Below, in pieces: positions 25,630 through 34,710 of a stretch of DNA of 64,000 bases. Within the stretch, counting starts at the first letter, position 1. The number at the start of each line of letters is the position of its first letter. The stretch is taken from contig CALGAW010000031.1 of NCBI GenBank assembly GCA_937959115.1, positions 29,987 to 93,986 on the forward strand, written 5' to 3'. The position numbers and the translations under genes were made by a program. The stretch comes from an uncultured Saprospiraceae bacterium. GTDB taxonomy: Bacteria; Bacteroidota; Bacteroidia; Chitinophagales; Saprospiraceae. The notes beneath the pieces were generated by a model. It searched no databases. It saw nothing but the letters and a program-made list of their open reading frames with translations, and was not told the DNA's origin.

Positions 25630-27051
25630 TTAAAGCATCCCCTTAATTCGATCAACAAAGCCAAGATCACTCGCCTTGGGTACATTCGTTACAAAGCGCC
25701 CGTTTCGATCAATCAAAAAGTAACGAGGAAGGCTGCTGACTTCGTAATCGCGCTCCACGCCTGACTTACCTGTGCCAGCCCACAGATTTGTGTCTTCCGG
25801 GGTGTGTTTAGTCCTACCAGCAACCCATTTTTCATTCGTTCTGTCTACTGAGATGTATAGGAAGACGATATCGTCGTTGGTTAAGGCAGATCGGTTGTTT
25901 CTAGACTCATTGATTTCGGCAATACATGGCTTGCACCAGCTTGCCCAGAAGCTTAGGTAGACCATTTTGCCTCTATAGTCAGATAACCTTCTTGCTGTGC
26001 CATAGGCATCCGTCAGTTCGAATTGTGGTGCTAGTGTCCCTTCTCCAAATTGATTGAGCCGTTTGATGGCATTGCGAATGGTTTTGAGCGGTTTTTCTGT
26101 GGTTGCGGTAATGGTATAATTGTCAAAAAGATGAGCAATCTCTCCATAGTTATTCCTATTTACTTTTCGCATTAGTAGTTGAGCCAACGCATAATCTTGG
26201 ACCTTTCCATCAAAAAACCGATCGATGAGGTGATATTTTTCTTCAAAGGTACCGTCTTGTAGACCTTGTTCTTTTAGAGCATCTTGATAAAAATGCTCCA
26301 TAAAAATATCTAGAAACCCATGATACTCTTTTATCCCGATTGCGCTTTCGTTTGAAAGGTTGACTGTTTGCAGAAAATCGTAGTAGCTATCTTCTATTTT
26401 GAAATTGGATTTATTAACTTCTGGATACCTGAGCATCATCAATGCCCATTTGTATTCAATCATGCTACTCATGAACTCGGCAGCTTCTACAGAAGGGTTG
26501 TATTGCTCTAATCCTCTCAAGTAAAAATTGGATTCATTCTGTTGACTGGCTTTAGCGAAGGACTCAAATTCTGCAGGGCCAGCTGATTTCATTTTGTTAA
26601 GTATCCGTTCTGGAATGGAATATCCACCAACAAATACGGATCGGTATTGATGGCTCAACAGTTTAAACTCTTTGTTGTAAGCGTGATACATCTCGTTGGC
26701 TGGTCCGCCATCTTCACCTAAGAACTGGGTATTGTTTTCAAAGCCAGCTGAAGAAAAATTAAGGGTCACTTGATCTCCAGGCTTTATTAATAATTTAATA
26801 TTGTTCTTGTTATAATAGAGGTTTACAACCGTTACTCCTTCTACAGGAAGCACAAAAATATACTCACTTTTTTGATCAAGGTCTGCTTCAAACAACATGT
26901 CAGACCCATCTAGTAAATCGGATTCATAATTTACTTTTATCAATTTCGATTGTGGATTGTCTACTTTGCCCATTAAAATAGCGCGTTGTGCTTGTGCGCT
27001 AAAAACGAAGATCAGTAGAGTTAATCCAGCTATTAATTGTTTAATATTCAT
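25630..27051 (-). CDS. TlpA/ResA-like secreted thioredoxin (second paralogue)
   Basis: The 473-residue product has a signal peptide ending FSAQA with Gln at +1. An N-terminal beta domain contains KLLIKPGDQVTLNFSSAGF, the same motif as in the paralogue at 7571. A helical middle is followed by a C-terminal thioredoxin domain starting APQFELTDAYG. The redox motif is WCKPC within YLSFWASWCKPCIAE, and the cis-Pro strand is SSLPRYFLID. It should act as a periplasmic disulfide reductase, with substrate unknown. It has its own upstream -7 element, about 90 bases from the start. The nearest relative in the window is the 7571-8968 product. Confidence 0.85.
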   Translation of the reverse strand: MNIKQLIAGLTLLIFVFSAQAQRAILMGKVDNPQSKLIKVNYESDLLDGSDMLFEADLDQKSEYIFVLPVEGVTVVNLYYNKNNIKLLIKPGDQVTLNFSSAGFENNTQFLGEDGGPANEMYHAYNKEFKLLSHQYRSVFVGGYSIPERILNKMKSAGPAEFESFAKASQQNESNFYLRGLEQYNPSVEAAEFMSSMIEYKWALMMLRYPEVNKSNFKIEDSYYDFLQTVNLSNESAIGIKEYHGFLDIFMEHFYQDALKEQGLQDGTFEEKYHLIDRFFDGKVQDYALAQLLMRKVNRNNYGEIAHLFDNYTITATTEKPLKTIRNAIKRLNQFGEGTLAPQFELTDAYGTARRLSDYRGKMVYLSFWASWCKPCIAEINESRNNRSALTNDDIVFLYISVDRTNEKWVAGRTKHTPEDTNLWAGTGKSGVERDYEVSSLPRYFLIDRNGRFVTNVPKASDLGFVDRIKGML

Positions 27052-27139
27052 GCCTTAAACGATTGATTCAATAATGTATTTGCTAAATTAATGCCACTTG
27101 ATGCGTTTTAAGAAATAATTAAGCATTTCATTTTTTGCA

Positions 27140-27147
27140 CAAATATA
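27140..27147 (-). promoter_or_regulatory. -7 promoter element for the second TlpA-like gene
   Basis: The minus strand reads TATATTTG, an exact TAnnTTTG match, 89 bases before the ATG at 27051. The leader would be about 80 bases with no evident fold. Confidence 0.5.
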
Positions 27148-27475
27148 ATTAAACTAAGGAGGTTGAAAAGATTTTATATATAATTGACTTAGTAGAATTG
27201 ATCATGAACTATACTTTTACTTGGCTAACTTGTGTTGACCGAGAAAGCGACAAACCCTTGGTATTGCTTACTGTAAGGCATTGTTTCATTTCCTAAACGT
27301 TCAATATTATACGAATCAATTGATAAAAAGAGGGGGAAAACTGGATAAATTATAGCTTAGAATTATCGTTTTAAACGACCCACTTTTATGAATTGATAAA
27401 AAAAAGCATAAAAATTTTGCTCTAGAGGTTTTATCATTGCAAATTTTGTTTTAACTTCGCACTTACAATACGGAT
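27148..27475. other. Intergenic region upstream of tRNA-Gln
   Basis: No credible gene is seen. TAACTTCG at about 27453-27460 is one base off the -7 consensus and is a possible tRNA promoter. A minus-strand frame that reads through the tRNA is spurious. Confidence 0.4.
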
Positions 27476-27548
27476 GGCTCATGGTGTAACTGGCAACACA
27501 TCTGGTTTTGGTCCAGAAGAGTCTAGGTTCGAGCCCTAGTGAGCCAAC
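27476..27548 (+). tRNA. tRNA-Gln, anticodon TTG
   Basis: A complete cloverleaf can be drawn. The acceptor stem is tggctca / tgagcca and the D stem gtgt / acac. The anticodon stem is tctgg / ccaga with loop ttttggt, which puts TTG at positions 34-36. The T stem is ctagg / cctag with loop ttcgagc. The variable loop has five bases, the discriminator base is A, and CCA is not encoded. TTG reads CAA and, by wobble, CAG. A strong terminator follows at once, so it is transcribed alone. Confidence 0.96.
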
Positions 27549-27557
27549 AATACGATA

Positions 27558-27597
27558 ACGCAATTTACTGTTTTTCAGTAAATTGCGTTTTTTTGTT
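27558..27597 (+). terminator. Intrinsic terminator of tRNA-Gln
   Basis: A perfect 14-bp stem (aacgcaatttactg / cagtaaattgcgtt) with a ttttt loop is followed by a run of T. It begins 10 bases after the tRNA end. Confidence 0.92.
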
Positions 27598-27905
27598 GCT
27601 AAATAGTTGTAGAACTGTTGTTAAATGCTAGTAATTTTACTTAGATGGGAGCTTTGAAAAATGAATGCCAGTACTATGAGGTGGTCAAATAAAATGGTAA
27701 TATTGCCAACAGGTCAATTATTCCATAAAAACTACACATGTATTTCAATGGCTTTTTTGAAACGTAGATACGAAGTAGGTATTCTATAGAAAATATCAAA
27801 ACACAAAATTCTGCTTACTCCCCAAATATCTTCCCTATCGATGTACCAGTAGTATTTATTATTTGATTCAACTCTTTTCTAATCCGAGCAAACTTTGTGA
27901 TTATC
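27598..27905. other. Intergenic gap without recognised features
   Basis: About 300 A+T-rich bases between the tRNA terminator and a lipoprotein gene on the minus strand. No reading frame, repeat or promoter of note was seen. Confidence 0.5.
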
Positions 27906-28583
27906 TTATTCAAGAGTTGAACCGTCCTTGTAAATTATTTTTTTCGGAATCCATTTCACTTTTAAATCTTCAACATCTTTACTTCTTAGTAAGATATCCT
28001 TATCTTTAAATTGATTAAAATCTGTTTGGGCATTCCAGTTTTTTGTTGAATTTGCTTTAACACCATCATCATATGTTAAATTTAAACTACTAATCTCTTT
28101 ATCAAATAAGTCATTAAAAGTAATTAACCCTGTAAATGCCTTGATGTCTTTTTTTGCCTTGTTTTCAAAAACAAATTTATAATTAATATATGATTGAAAA
28201 TCGCCCTTTTTAAATCCTTTATCAAATAACGATACAGTAAGAGCTTTACCTAATCTTTTAATCCTTTCTGCTTCTTCAATTTTAGCTTTTTCAGCTAATT
28301 TTTTTTCTTCTTCCTCTTGCAATCTTAATTCTTCTTTTAACTTTTTAGCTTCTTTCAGTAAGTCACCATAAGTTTTTCCAAACATTTTGTCATCTCTCAT
28401 GGTACTTAATGCTATATATCCACCAAGCATTTCAAGCTCCTCTTCAGTAAGGGATTCTTTTAATTTAATTATGTCCTCTTCTATACTGCCACTTTTGTAA
28501 GGTTTATCTAAAGGATTAGAACAGGAAAAGATTAATAGTGTAACTATTGATATTACAAAAGTTAATGGGGTAATTTTTTTCAT
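27906..28583 (-). CDS. Lipoprotein with central coiled coil, unrecognised
   Basis: The 225-residue protein has a lipobox LLIFSC (Cys21) and a mature sequence rich in Lys and Glu. Residues of about 70-115 (LLKEAKKLKEELRLQEEEEKKL and onward) form a strongly predicted coiled coil. The C-terminal ~100 residues look beta-rich (YINYKFVFENKAKKDIKAF) and resemble FxLYD-like extracytoplasmic domains that describe how one 'extends' a protein from the membrane; that match is by impression only. The gene is more A+T-rich than its neighbours and is flanked by non-coding DNA on both sides, so it may be a recent arrival. Function is unknown. Confidence 0.7.
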   Translation of the reverse strand: MKKITPLTFVISIVTLLIFSCSNPLDKPYKSGSIEEDIIKLKESLTEEELEMLGGYIALSTMRDDKMFGKTYGDLLKEAKKLKEELRLQEEEEKKLAEKAKIEEAERIKRLGKALTVSLFDKGFKKGDFQSYINYKFVFENKAKKDIKAFTGLITFNDLFDKEISSLNLTYDDGVKANSTKNWNAQTDFNQFKDKDILLRSKDVEDLKVKWIPKKIIYKDGSTLE

Positions 28584-28829
28584 AGCGTATTTTTTTGGTT
28601 ATTATATATTAAAAATAAAGGTAGAAACAATATTTTAAATACCAAGAAGATTTGATTCAATTCCTTAAAATATCCTAAATCCTTAGAAGAACTTACCCTC
28701 TTGAATCAACCTTTCAAACAGAATACCCCAAGCGAGATCATATTGTTAATTCGTTCTTTGAGCTTCTTATAATATTGAAACCATGTAGTCAGGAACAATA
28801 TATTTTTCCTTTGAAACTTCAGATAAGAA

Positions 28830-30203
28830 TTATTGATCCGACCTAAATAATCCCTCATTCCTATAAATTTCCCATCCCAACATTGCAAAAACAGCCAAAT
28901 ACTCTAGTCCTATCAGCGATAAATTTTCTTTGAAATCTGGATGCGCATAAGCGGTATAGCTCAAAATCACAGCCAATGACCACACAATTGGGAATCTGTA
29001 GTGTGTAAAGATGCAAAGGACAAGCGGCACTGCAATATACCAAGGGTGAACCGTTGTCGATAAAAAATAGTAGACTGAGATACCTAGCAACATCGAAGTA
29101 ATTAGTTGTGGTGTCATTTTATTCCTTAAGAAAGTCAGGATTAAAAGGATAGAAATTGTGATCAAAGGAAGAATCTTCCCTGCTGTTCCGATAATATTCC
29201 ACCCAACAATTTGAAAGCCTACCCAGCGAACGACATAGTAGATGCTAGCATTGAACTCAAATGTTTGAAACCAAAGGCTAATTGTTTTTTTGAAATTATA
29301 AAGAAAATCGTAAGACAAGAATGGAGCAAAAGTCAAGAAAACGGTACCCAGCACAAGGCAATAAAAGCCAGTCAACTTCAATAAACCGAACGTCAGGTTG
29401 CGAGGATTCCCTTGTTTTAGATCAACAAACTTCCTAAAAAACAAGGGTAAAAACAATAAAGGAATAAGCTTAACAGACACCGATAATCCTAGTAGTACTG
29501 CGGCCCAAAGCCAGTTTCCTTTATGAAGCAAATACAAGGACCAAACAATAAAAAACACCATCACCGCTTCAAAATGCAGATTTCCAGTTAACTCTATGAT
29601 GATAAATGGATTCAGGATATACCAAAAAATCCGCTTTTCAGGAAGGTGGAGTGCCTTTAATAGCTTCATCCCAAAATAAAAAGTACCGACATCAGCAAGA
29701 ATGATGATCACTCTAAGCAAAATCGCAGATCCTAGGATACTCGTGCTAGAGCCAACTGCAGCAATCAGGTAACACAGCTGACTTATGGGAGGGTAATTTG
29801 TATAGTGACTTCCGTTGAGCTGCCCCATCCCCTCATATAATGCTTGCGCTTCAGCGATCGGTGCATTCCCATTGGCAATCCACGCTTCAGGCAATGACAA
29901 ATAAGGATTAAAACCTTCTAGCAACATACGCCCATCCCAAATAAATCGGTAGAAATCCTGGGACAAATTAGGGATCGCAAACAAAAAGATAACTCGGAAT
30001 AAGATTCCAGTAAACGCTAGTAATTTCCAGTTATTGGGGTTTGATTGAATAATTTTGTAAGACAGAAAGAACAGTGTTACCCAAATGCCAATCACTTTCG
30101 TCGTTTCTTCTCGCTCTATTTCGTAGGCAAAACCCCAATACAACAGAGCCGCAACAAAAATGAAGAGTATGGAAAATCTATGATGTTTCCAATGGTCTAA
30201 CAT
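28830..30203 (-). CDS. GT-C/DUF2029-like polyprenyl-phosphate-dependent mannosyltransferase
   Basis: The 457-residue polytopic protein (about 11 membrane segments) carries the first-loop motif LSQDFYRFIWDGRMLLEGFNPY, in which the acidic residues and the YRFIWDGR segment are typical of bacterial DUF2029/GT87-like mannosyltransferases. Further family-like segments are YPPISQLCYLI and GLSVSVKLIPLLFLPLFF. Such enzymes use polyprenyl-phosphate sugars on the outer face of the membrane. Its ATG overlaps the TAA of the CesA-like gene as TAATG, so the two are translationally coupled. It is the last gene of the ArsS-containing operon. Donor supply by the DPM1-like protein two genes upstream is a reasonable inference. 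Confidence 0.8.
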   Translation of the reverse strand: MLDHWKHHRFSILFIFVAALLYWGFAYEIEREETTKVIGIWVTLFFLSYKIIQSNPNNWKLLAFTGILFRVIFLFAIPNLSQDFYRFIWDGRMLLEGFNPYLSLPEAWIANGNAPIAEAQALYEGMGQLNGSHYTNYPPISQLCYLIAAVGSSTSILGSAILLRVIIILADVGTFYFGMKLLKALHLPEKRIFWYILNPFIIIELTGNLHFEAVMVFFIVWSLYLLHKGNWLWAAVLLGLSVSVKLIPLLFLPLFFRKFVDLKQGNPRNLTFGLLKLTGFYCLVLGTVFLTFAPFLSYDFLYNFKKTISLWFQTFEFNASIYYVVRWVGFQIVGWNIIGTAGKILPLITISILLILTFLRNKMTPQLITSMLLGISVYYFLSTTVHPWYIAVPLVLCIFTHYRFPIVWSLAVILSYTAYAHPDFKENLSLIGLEYLAVFAMLGWEIYRNEGLFRSDQ

Positions 30204-31678
30204 TACTTATAGTTTGTAGTAACGGAATGATAGAACACAAAGCTAAACCCGAAGAAAAGCATCAGGTGAAACACAAGAAAGCCAAAATCTTCTAGGGTAA
30301 ATGCGCTGTATATTCCAAATCCAAAGTAGACCATTAACAACGCTTCAAGAATCGTGCTTTTGGAGATGTTTTTACTGATATACTTGTTTCCTTTCCATGA
30401 ATCTGTAAGTGAATTTATATTGAACTTCGGTGTTCGGATAAAATCGCTTCTTTTACCAAAATGTCCCTCTAAAACTGCAAGCGAATTATGAAAGGAGAAC
30501 CCCATGGCAATTGAGAAAAAGGCAAAAAACATTTTTATATATTCTAGGAAGTTCGAGACTCCGTTTCCGTGTATTTTTTTGAACATATTCCAGTAACAAA
30601 TAAAAAATATGATCACACTCAAACCTGAAGCAGCAATGATACTGAAATACCAGTTAAACATTGAACTGTTGCTTTTAATATAGAGTACAGGGACACTCAA
30701 CACGGCAACCAAGAGCATCATAATGAACATGCTGCTGTTCAATAGATGGAAGAAGCTGTGTAGTTTTGTTTTAATTGGAATGGATTTGTCCTTCAGCAAT
30801 CGCCCGTATAGTTTGTGGAAATTTTCAGCCGCACCTTTATTCCATCTAAACTGCTGCGATCGAGCAGCGCTTATCACTACTGGCAACTCTGCAGGTGTTT
30901 CCACTTCTTCTAAGTACTTAAATTTCCATTTCTTGAGTTGTGCTCGGTAACTAAGGTCCAAATCTTCTGTGAGTGTGTCTCCTTCCCAGTTTCCTGCATC
31001 TTCTATACACGTTTTTCTCCAAGCACCTGCGGTTCCATTAAAGTTGATAAAATGATTGTTATAGTTCCGTCCAACTTGTTCTAATGTAAAATGGAAATCC
31101 AAGGCAAAGGCTTGAATTTTTGTCAATAAGGAATAGTTTCTGTTAATATGCCCCCATCGAGTTTGGACCACACCGATGTTTTCATCTTTAAAATAAGGAA
31201 TGGTTTTATACAACCATGATTTACCCGGTAGAAAATCAGCATCGAAAATGGCGATATACTCCCCTTTAGCAACTTTCAATCCTTCTTTTAGAGCGCCTGC
31301 TTTAAACCCTGATCGGTCTTTACGGGTAATATGGGAGATGTCTAACCCTGTTTCCTTTAGTTGATTGATGTGGGTGGCTGTTGTGTGCACTGATTCGTCG
31401 GTAGAATCATCCAATACCTGGATTTCTAGTTTATCTTTTGGGTATTCAAGTTGCGAAATGTTGTCCAATAAGCGATCCATCACATATTTTTCATTGTAGA
31501 CTGGTAATTGAACAGTGACATAAGGCGTTTCTGCTTGTTTTGATAGGTCAAACCTAGGAGAATTGTCCAGCTTCTTTTGCGCTCTTATATAGTTAAACAA
31601 TAGACTCAGCTGAACCAGGCTATATATGAATATAACCACTAAGGCCGCTGTATATATTATGATAATCGCTGTATCCAT
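30203..31678 (-). CDS. Processive GT2 glycosyltransferase (cellulose/mannan synthase-like)
   Basis: The 491-residue protein has an N-terminal membrane helix, a cytosolic GT-A domain and four or so C-terminal membrane helices. The GT2 signature is complete: QVLDDSTDES near the nucleotide site, FDADFLPG (DxD), TEDLDLSYRA (catalytic base region) and QQFRWNKG (QxxRW). These mark a processive or CesA-like inverting enzyme that polymerises or adds beta-linked hexoses from nucleotide sugars. The gene overlaps its neighbours by single bases on both sides (TAATG at 31678 and 30203), indicating tight co-translation. The product polymer is not predictable from sequence. Confidence 0.88.
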   Translation of the reverse strand: MDTAIIIIYTAALVVIFIYSLVQLSLLFNYIRAQKKLDNSPRFDLSKQAETPYVTVQLPVYNEKYVMDRLLDNISQLEYPKDKLEIQVLDDSTDESVHTTATHINQLKETGLDISHITRKDRSGFKAGALKEGLKVAKGEYIAIFDADFLPGKSWLYKTIPYFKDENIGVVQTRWGHINRNYSLLTKIQAFALDFHFTLEQVGRNYNNHFINFNGTAGAWRKTCIEDAGNWEGDTLTEDLDLSYRAQLKKWKFKYLEEVETPAELPVVISAARSQQFRWNKGAAENFHKLYGRLLKDKSIPIKTKLHSFFHLLNSSMFIMMLLVAVLSVPVLYIKSNSSMFNWYFSIIAASGLSVIIFFICYWNMFKKIHGNGVSNFLEYIKMFFAFFSIAMGFSFHNSLAVLEGHFGKRSDFIRTPKFNINSLTDSWKGNKYISKNISKSTILEALLMVYFGFGIYSAFTLEDFGFLVFHLMLFFGFSFVFYHSVTTNYK

Positions 31679-32370
31679 TATGAGAAACTATATTTAAAAA
31701 TCCACCCTAAAATCTTAACACCCGCCATAAAAGCTCCCTTGATTGTTCCTGACACCTTTGAGACTCCAATTCTCTTTTTATACTGCACGGGTACTTCGGT
31801 ATAACTGTACCCTTTTTTCAATACTTTAAGCTGCATTTCTACCGTCCAACCATAGGTTTTGTCTACCATGTTGAGGGAGAGGAGCTTATCATATTTAATT
31901 GCTCTAAACGGACCAAGATCTGTAAATTTAGCTTTAAAAAAGAGCTTCATCAGATTCGTGGCTAGCCAATTTCCGAATAGTTGGGGGATGGTCATTGATC
32001 CTGGTTCTCTATGTTCTTTTACTCTGGCACCAATTACCATATCGATGTCTTTATCCAAGATTGGTGCTACGATTTTGGTCAATTCCCTTGGGTAATCGCT
32101 GTAGTCACCATCCAAAAACACAATGATATCTGGTTTTGCATCTTGGGCTGCCACGTACTCCATGCCTTTTAAACAAGCATATCCATATCCTTTTCGAGGT
32201 TCTTGTAAGACAGTTGCTCCAGCCTCTTTTACTACGGTTTCGGTGTCATCTGTAGACCCATTGCTGACTACGATTACCTCAGATACAATGTCTGGTATTT
32301 CGTTAATGACATGACCAATCGATTGATCCTCATTAAACGCTGGTATAATAACTTTAATTATTGTATCCAT
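31678..32370 (-). CDS. GT2 glycosyltransferase, dolichyl/polyprenyl-phosphate mannose synthase-like
   Basis: The 230-residue soluble-type GT-A protein opens with IKVIIPAFNEDQSIGHVI, has VVSNGSTDDT and the metal site FLDGDYSDYP, and ends with ARVKEHREPGSMTIPQ and VPVQYKKRIGVSKVSGT, as in DPM1-like synthases. These transfer a hexose from GDP- or UDP-sugar to polyprenyl phosphate at the cytoplasmic face. Its start overlaps the MORN-repeat gene by 13 bases and its stop overlaps the next ATG, so it is inside the operon. The logical use is to supply the GT-C enzyme encoded at 28830-30203 with lipid-linked donor; this is inferred from order and family. It does not look like the TIGR04283 glycosyltransferase often found with ArsS. 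Confidence 0.85.
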   Translation of the reverse strand: MDTIIKVIIPAFNEDQSIGHVINEIPDIVSEVIVVSNGSTDDTETVVKEAGATVLQEPRKGYGYACLKGMEYVAAQDAKPDIIVFLDGDYSDYPRELTKIVAPILDKDIDMVIGARVKEHREPGSMTIPQLFGNWLATNLMKLFFKAKFTDLGPFRAIKYDKLLSLNMVDKTYGWTVEMQLKVLKKGYSYTEVPVQYKKRIGVSKVSGTIKGAFMAGVKILGWIFKYSFS

Positions 32371-32864
32371 TGAGGTGTATTCGGGTTATCCTTTTTAAAA
32401 CTTAAAATGTCTGTCCATTCGCCCGTTTTCTGATCATTCTTGAATCGTTCAACTTTGAAAAGGGTGTCTTGTTTATAGAGCAGGCAGTATCCTTCTTTTT
32501 TATTGTTTTCATATTGATATTTCCGAATGATTTGGGCTTCAAAGTCATAGAATGTCCACCAATAATCTGCTTGATCATTTTTAAAATGCCCTTCCTTTTC
32601 TAATTTCCCTTCTTCAGAAAAGAAATACCAATATCCATCTCTTTGGTTGTTCTTAAAGTGTCCCTTTTGAGCCACCTGTCCGTTTGGGAAATAAGAAATC
32701 CAATAATCTATTTTAGTTTCTTCTATTTTCCAACCTTCTTCTTTGATAGATCCATCGGAATAATACGCATAATGATACGACTTTTGCGCTTCTAGATTGT
32801 TGGTAAATAGAACGAATAGCAGTATAGCAAACAAGCAGTGCGCCCTTGTAATTGATTTGTTCAC
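32358..32864 (-). CDS. Secreted MORN-repeat (YwqK-like) protein
   Basis: The 168-residue product starts at a GTG and has a signal peptide ending NNLEA with Gln at +1. The mature part is five or so MORN-type hairpins: AYYSDGSIKEEGW, SYFPNGQVAQKGHFKNN, YFFSEEGKLEKEGHFKND and YQYENNKKEGY. It overlaps the DPM1-like gene by 13 bases and sits 53 bases after the DUF2064 gene, inside the ArsS operon. These repeats usually make extended beta-sheet proteins; a catalytic role is not evident. A second MORN-repeat protein is at 12642-13274, but that one is a lipoprotein. Confidence 0.75.
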   Translation of the reverse strand: MNKSITRAHCLFAILLFVLFTNNLEAQKSYHYAYYSDGSIKEEGWKIEETKIDYWISYFPNGQVAQKGHFKNNQRDGYWYFFSEEGKLEKEGHFKNDQADYWWTFYDFEAQIIRKYQYENNKKEGYCLLYKQDTLFKVERFKNDQKTGEWTDILSFKKDNPNTPQWIQ

Positions 32865-32917
32865 AAAAAGCAGTTAGGTTATCAAATTAAAAATGTTGTT
32901 AGATTTCTTAACCATTC

Positions 32918-33529
32918 TTATTGTTCGGTATAAAATTGTTGAAAAACAGGCACATCCTTTATGTCTTCATAGTTGTCTACGTCATTTCGTTCTTCCAATA
33001 GTTTTATTTTATTTTCTTTTAAATCAAGTAGGGTAGCTTCAAGAACGGTGTTTGTGCCCCAAGCTTTATTTTTAAAAACGGGAGAATTAATTGATTTCAT
33101 TCCCAACAAATAGTAACCACCATCTTTTGCTGGGCCAACTACAACATCGTGCGTTTCAAGTTCAAGAAATGCTTGTTCTAGATCTGATTGAGTAAGGTCA
33201 AATAAATCGCTACCAATGATGATAACATTCTCAAATCCATTTTCAAATCCATTTTTGAACGCGTTTTTCATACGGTCGCCAAGGTCTTTTCCTACTTGTT
33301 GTTTTTTTACAAAAACGGACGAATCCCAAAGATCATTTTTAGTCGGTTTTTCCGAATAATGAACTTCTTTTGTCACCAATAGCTCCTTGGTAATACTTGA
33401 GGTATGATTTAGTAAAAATGTATAAACTTCTAGGGCTGCAAAATCGCCTATTGTTGCGGCTAAGCGTGTTTTACACTTGCCTAACACAGGATTTCGCACA
33501 AAAATTAGAAGTAGATTTTTTTCTTTCAA
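32918..33529 (-). CDS. DUF2064 / TIGR04282-type glycosyltransferase of ArsS clusters
   Basis: The 203-residue product begins LLLIFVRNPVLGKCKTRLA and contains VIIIGSDLFDLTQSDLEQAF and VVGPAKDGGYYLLGM, diagnostic of the DUF2064 family, a nucleotidyl- or glycosyl-transferase-like GT-A fold. Members near arsS are labelled TIGR04282 'arsenosugar biosynthesis glycosyltransferase'. The start seems to be TTG at 33529; no in-frame ATG is nearby. It is 84 bases downstream of ArsS and 53 bases upstream of the MORN-repeat gene. Activity has been inferred from neighbourhood in other genomes rather than shown by the sequence itself. Confidence 0.85.
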   Translation of the reverse strand: MKEKNLLLIFVRNPVLGKCKTRLAATIGDFAALEVYTFLLNHTSSITKELLVTKEVHYSEKPTKNDLWDSSVFVKKQQVGKDLGDRMKNAFKNGFENGFENVIIIGSDLFDLTQSDLEQAFLELETHDVVVGPAKDGGYYLLGMKSINSPVFKNKAWGTNTVLEATLLDLKENKIKLLEERNDVDNYEDIKDVPVFQQFYTEQ

Positions 33530-33613
33530 TTTATAAACACTTTTTTCCTTATAATAACCCTATTGTTCCCTCTATTTTGTTAGAATATCAAGCTCATTGA
33601 AAGGAGTAAGAAA

Positions 33614-34666
33614 TTACGTAACTGTTCCTTGGCAACTGCTTCCTGCACCAGCTGTGCATCCATAACAGTGTTGAGAGATGACGATATTTCTGTCGTTTAA
33701 TAACTTTTCGTTGTACTTGCTTATGTGGGTGACTTTACTAGCAACTTTCAGTCCTAGCATTTGATTGAAATCACAATCATACAACCAGCCATCCCAACCG
33801 ACTGAAATGGTGTTGGTACACATCACATTTGCCACCGCAGCAGGATTATAAGCCTCCACTAGTGCATACATATAATCTTCATAGTTTTCTGAGACAATCA
33901 GATAATCTAAAAATCGGCTTATAGGTAAATTCGTAATGGCGAAAAGGTCATGAAACTGAATTCCAAAATCTTCGAACAGTGCTTTTTTGAAGTCTTTTTC
34001 CATGGCACTTTGGTCGCCTGGTAAAAAAGCACCAGAAGGGTTGTACACTAGATCTAACTTCAAGCCACTATCTGGCAATCCATAGCCTCTTTCATTCAAT
34101 TCTTCTAACGCTTTAATCGATTTGGCAAATACTCCTTCACCTCTTTGCTTATCTGTTTTTCCTCTTGTCCAATGTGGCATTGAGGAGACAACGTGGACAT
34201 TGTATTCCTTGAAGAAATCAGGCAAATCGTAATACTTTTTGTTGGCTCGAATTATCGTTAAGTTACTTCGAACAATGATGTCTTTGACTCCTAACCTGCT
34301 TGCCTTTTCAACAAACCATCTGAAGTTTGGATTCATCTCAGGAGCGCCACCCGTTAAATCAAGCGTATGTGCTCCTGTTTTTTTAATTACATCCAAGCAT
34401 TGTTGCATGGTTTCTTTGGTCATGATTTCCTTACGGTCGGGCCCTGCATCTACGTGGCAGTGCGCACATACCTGATTGCACATGTATCCAACATTAATCT
34501 GTAAGACTTCTAAGGACTTTGGCCTAAGAGGAAAATGACCGATTTCGGCAATCTTATCAGCAAACTTCGGTAATTCTCCGCTTGCAAAAATTCCATTATT
34601 CAGAATTTCTAACTGCCGTTTCCCGTTTGCTAGTTGATTATTTCTTTTATGTAAAGACTCTTTCAT
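33614..34666 (-). CDS. arsS: ArsS-type radical SAM protein (arsenosugar biosynthesis family)
   Basis: The 350-residue protein has the radical SAM cluster motif CNQVCAHC (Cys63, Cys67, Cys70), then the SAM-binding DLTGGAPEMN segment and HVVSSMPHWTRGKTDKQRG. The C-terminal domain (DUF3641-like) has MCTNTISVGWDGWLYDCDFNQMLGL in pieces, and ends HCYGCTAGAGSSCQG, a Cys-rich tail probably holding an auxiliary cluster. This matches TIGR04167, ArsS. Known members join a 5'-deoxyadenosyl group to methylated arsenic in arsenosugar synthesis after ArsM. ArsM is not in this window. Neighbours of the typical ArsS set flank it on both sides. Confidence 0.92.
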   Translation of the reverse strand: MKESLHKRNNQLANGKRQLEILNNGIFASGELPKFADKIAEIGHFPLRPKSLEVLQINVGYMCNQVCAHCHVDAGPDRKEIMTKETMQQCLDVIKKTGAHTLDLTGGAPEMNPNFRWFVEKASRLGVKDIIVRSNLTIIRANKKYYDLPDFFKEYNVHVVSSMPHWTRGKTDKQRGEGVFAKSIKALEELNERGYGLPDSGLKLDLVYNPSGAFLPGDQSAMEKDFKKALFEDFGIQFHDLFAITNLPISRFLDYLIVSENYEDYMYALVEAYNPAAVANVMCTNTISVGWDGWLYDCDFNQMLGLKVASKVTHISKYNEKLLNDRNIVISQHCYGCTAGAGSSCQGTVT

Positions 34667-34710
34667 TCTAACTATTATGATTTGATCTTCAATATTATGC
34701 TAACAATGAA

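Noticed and set aside
27363..27563. A minus-strand reading frame covering the tRNA region
   Set aside because: It runs antisense through a clear tRNA-Gln and into its terminator; composition and content show no protein character.
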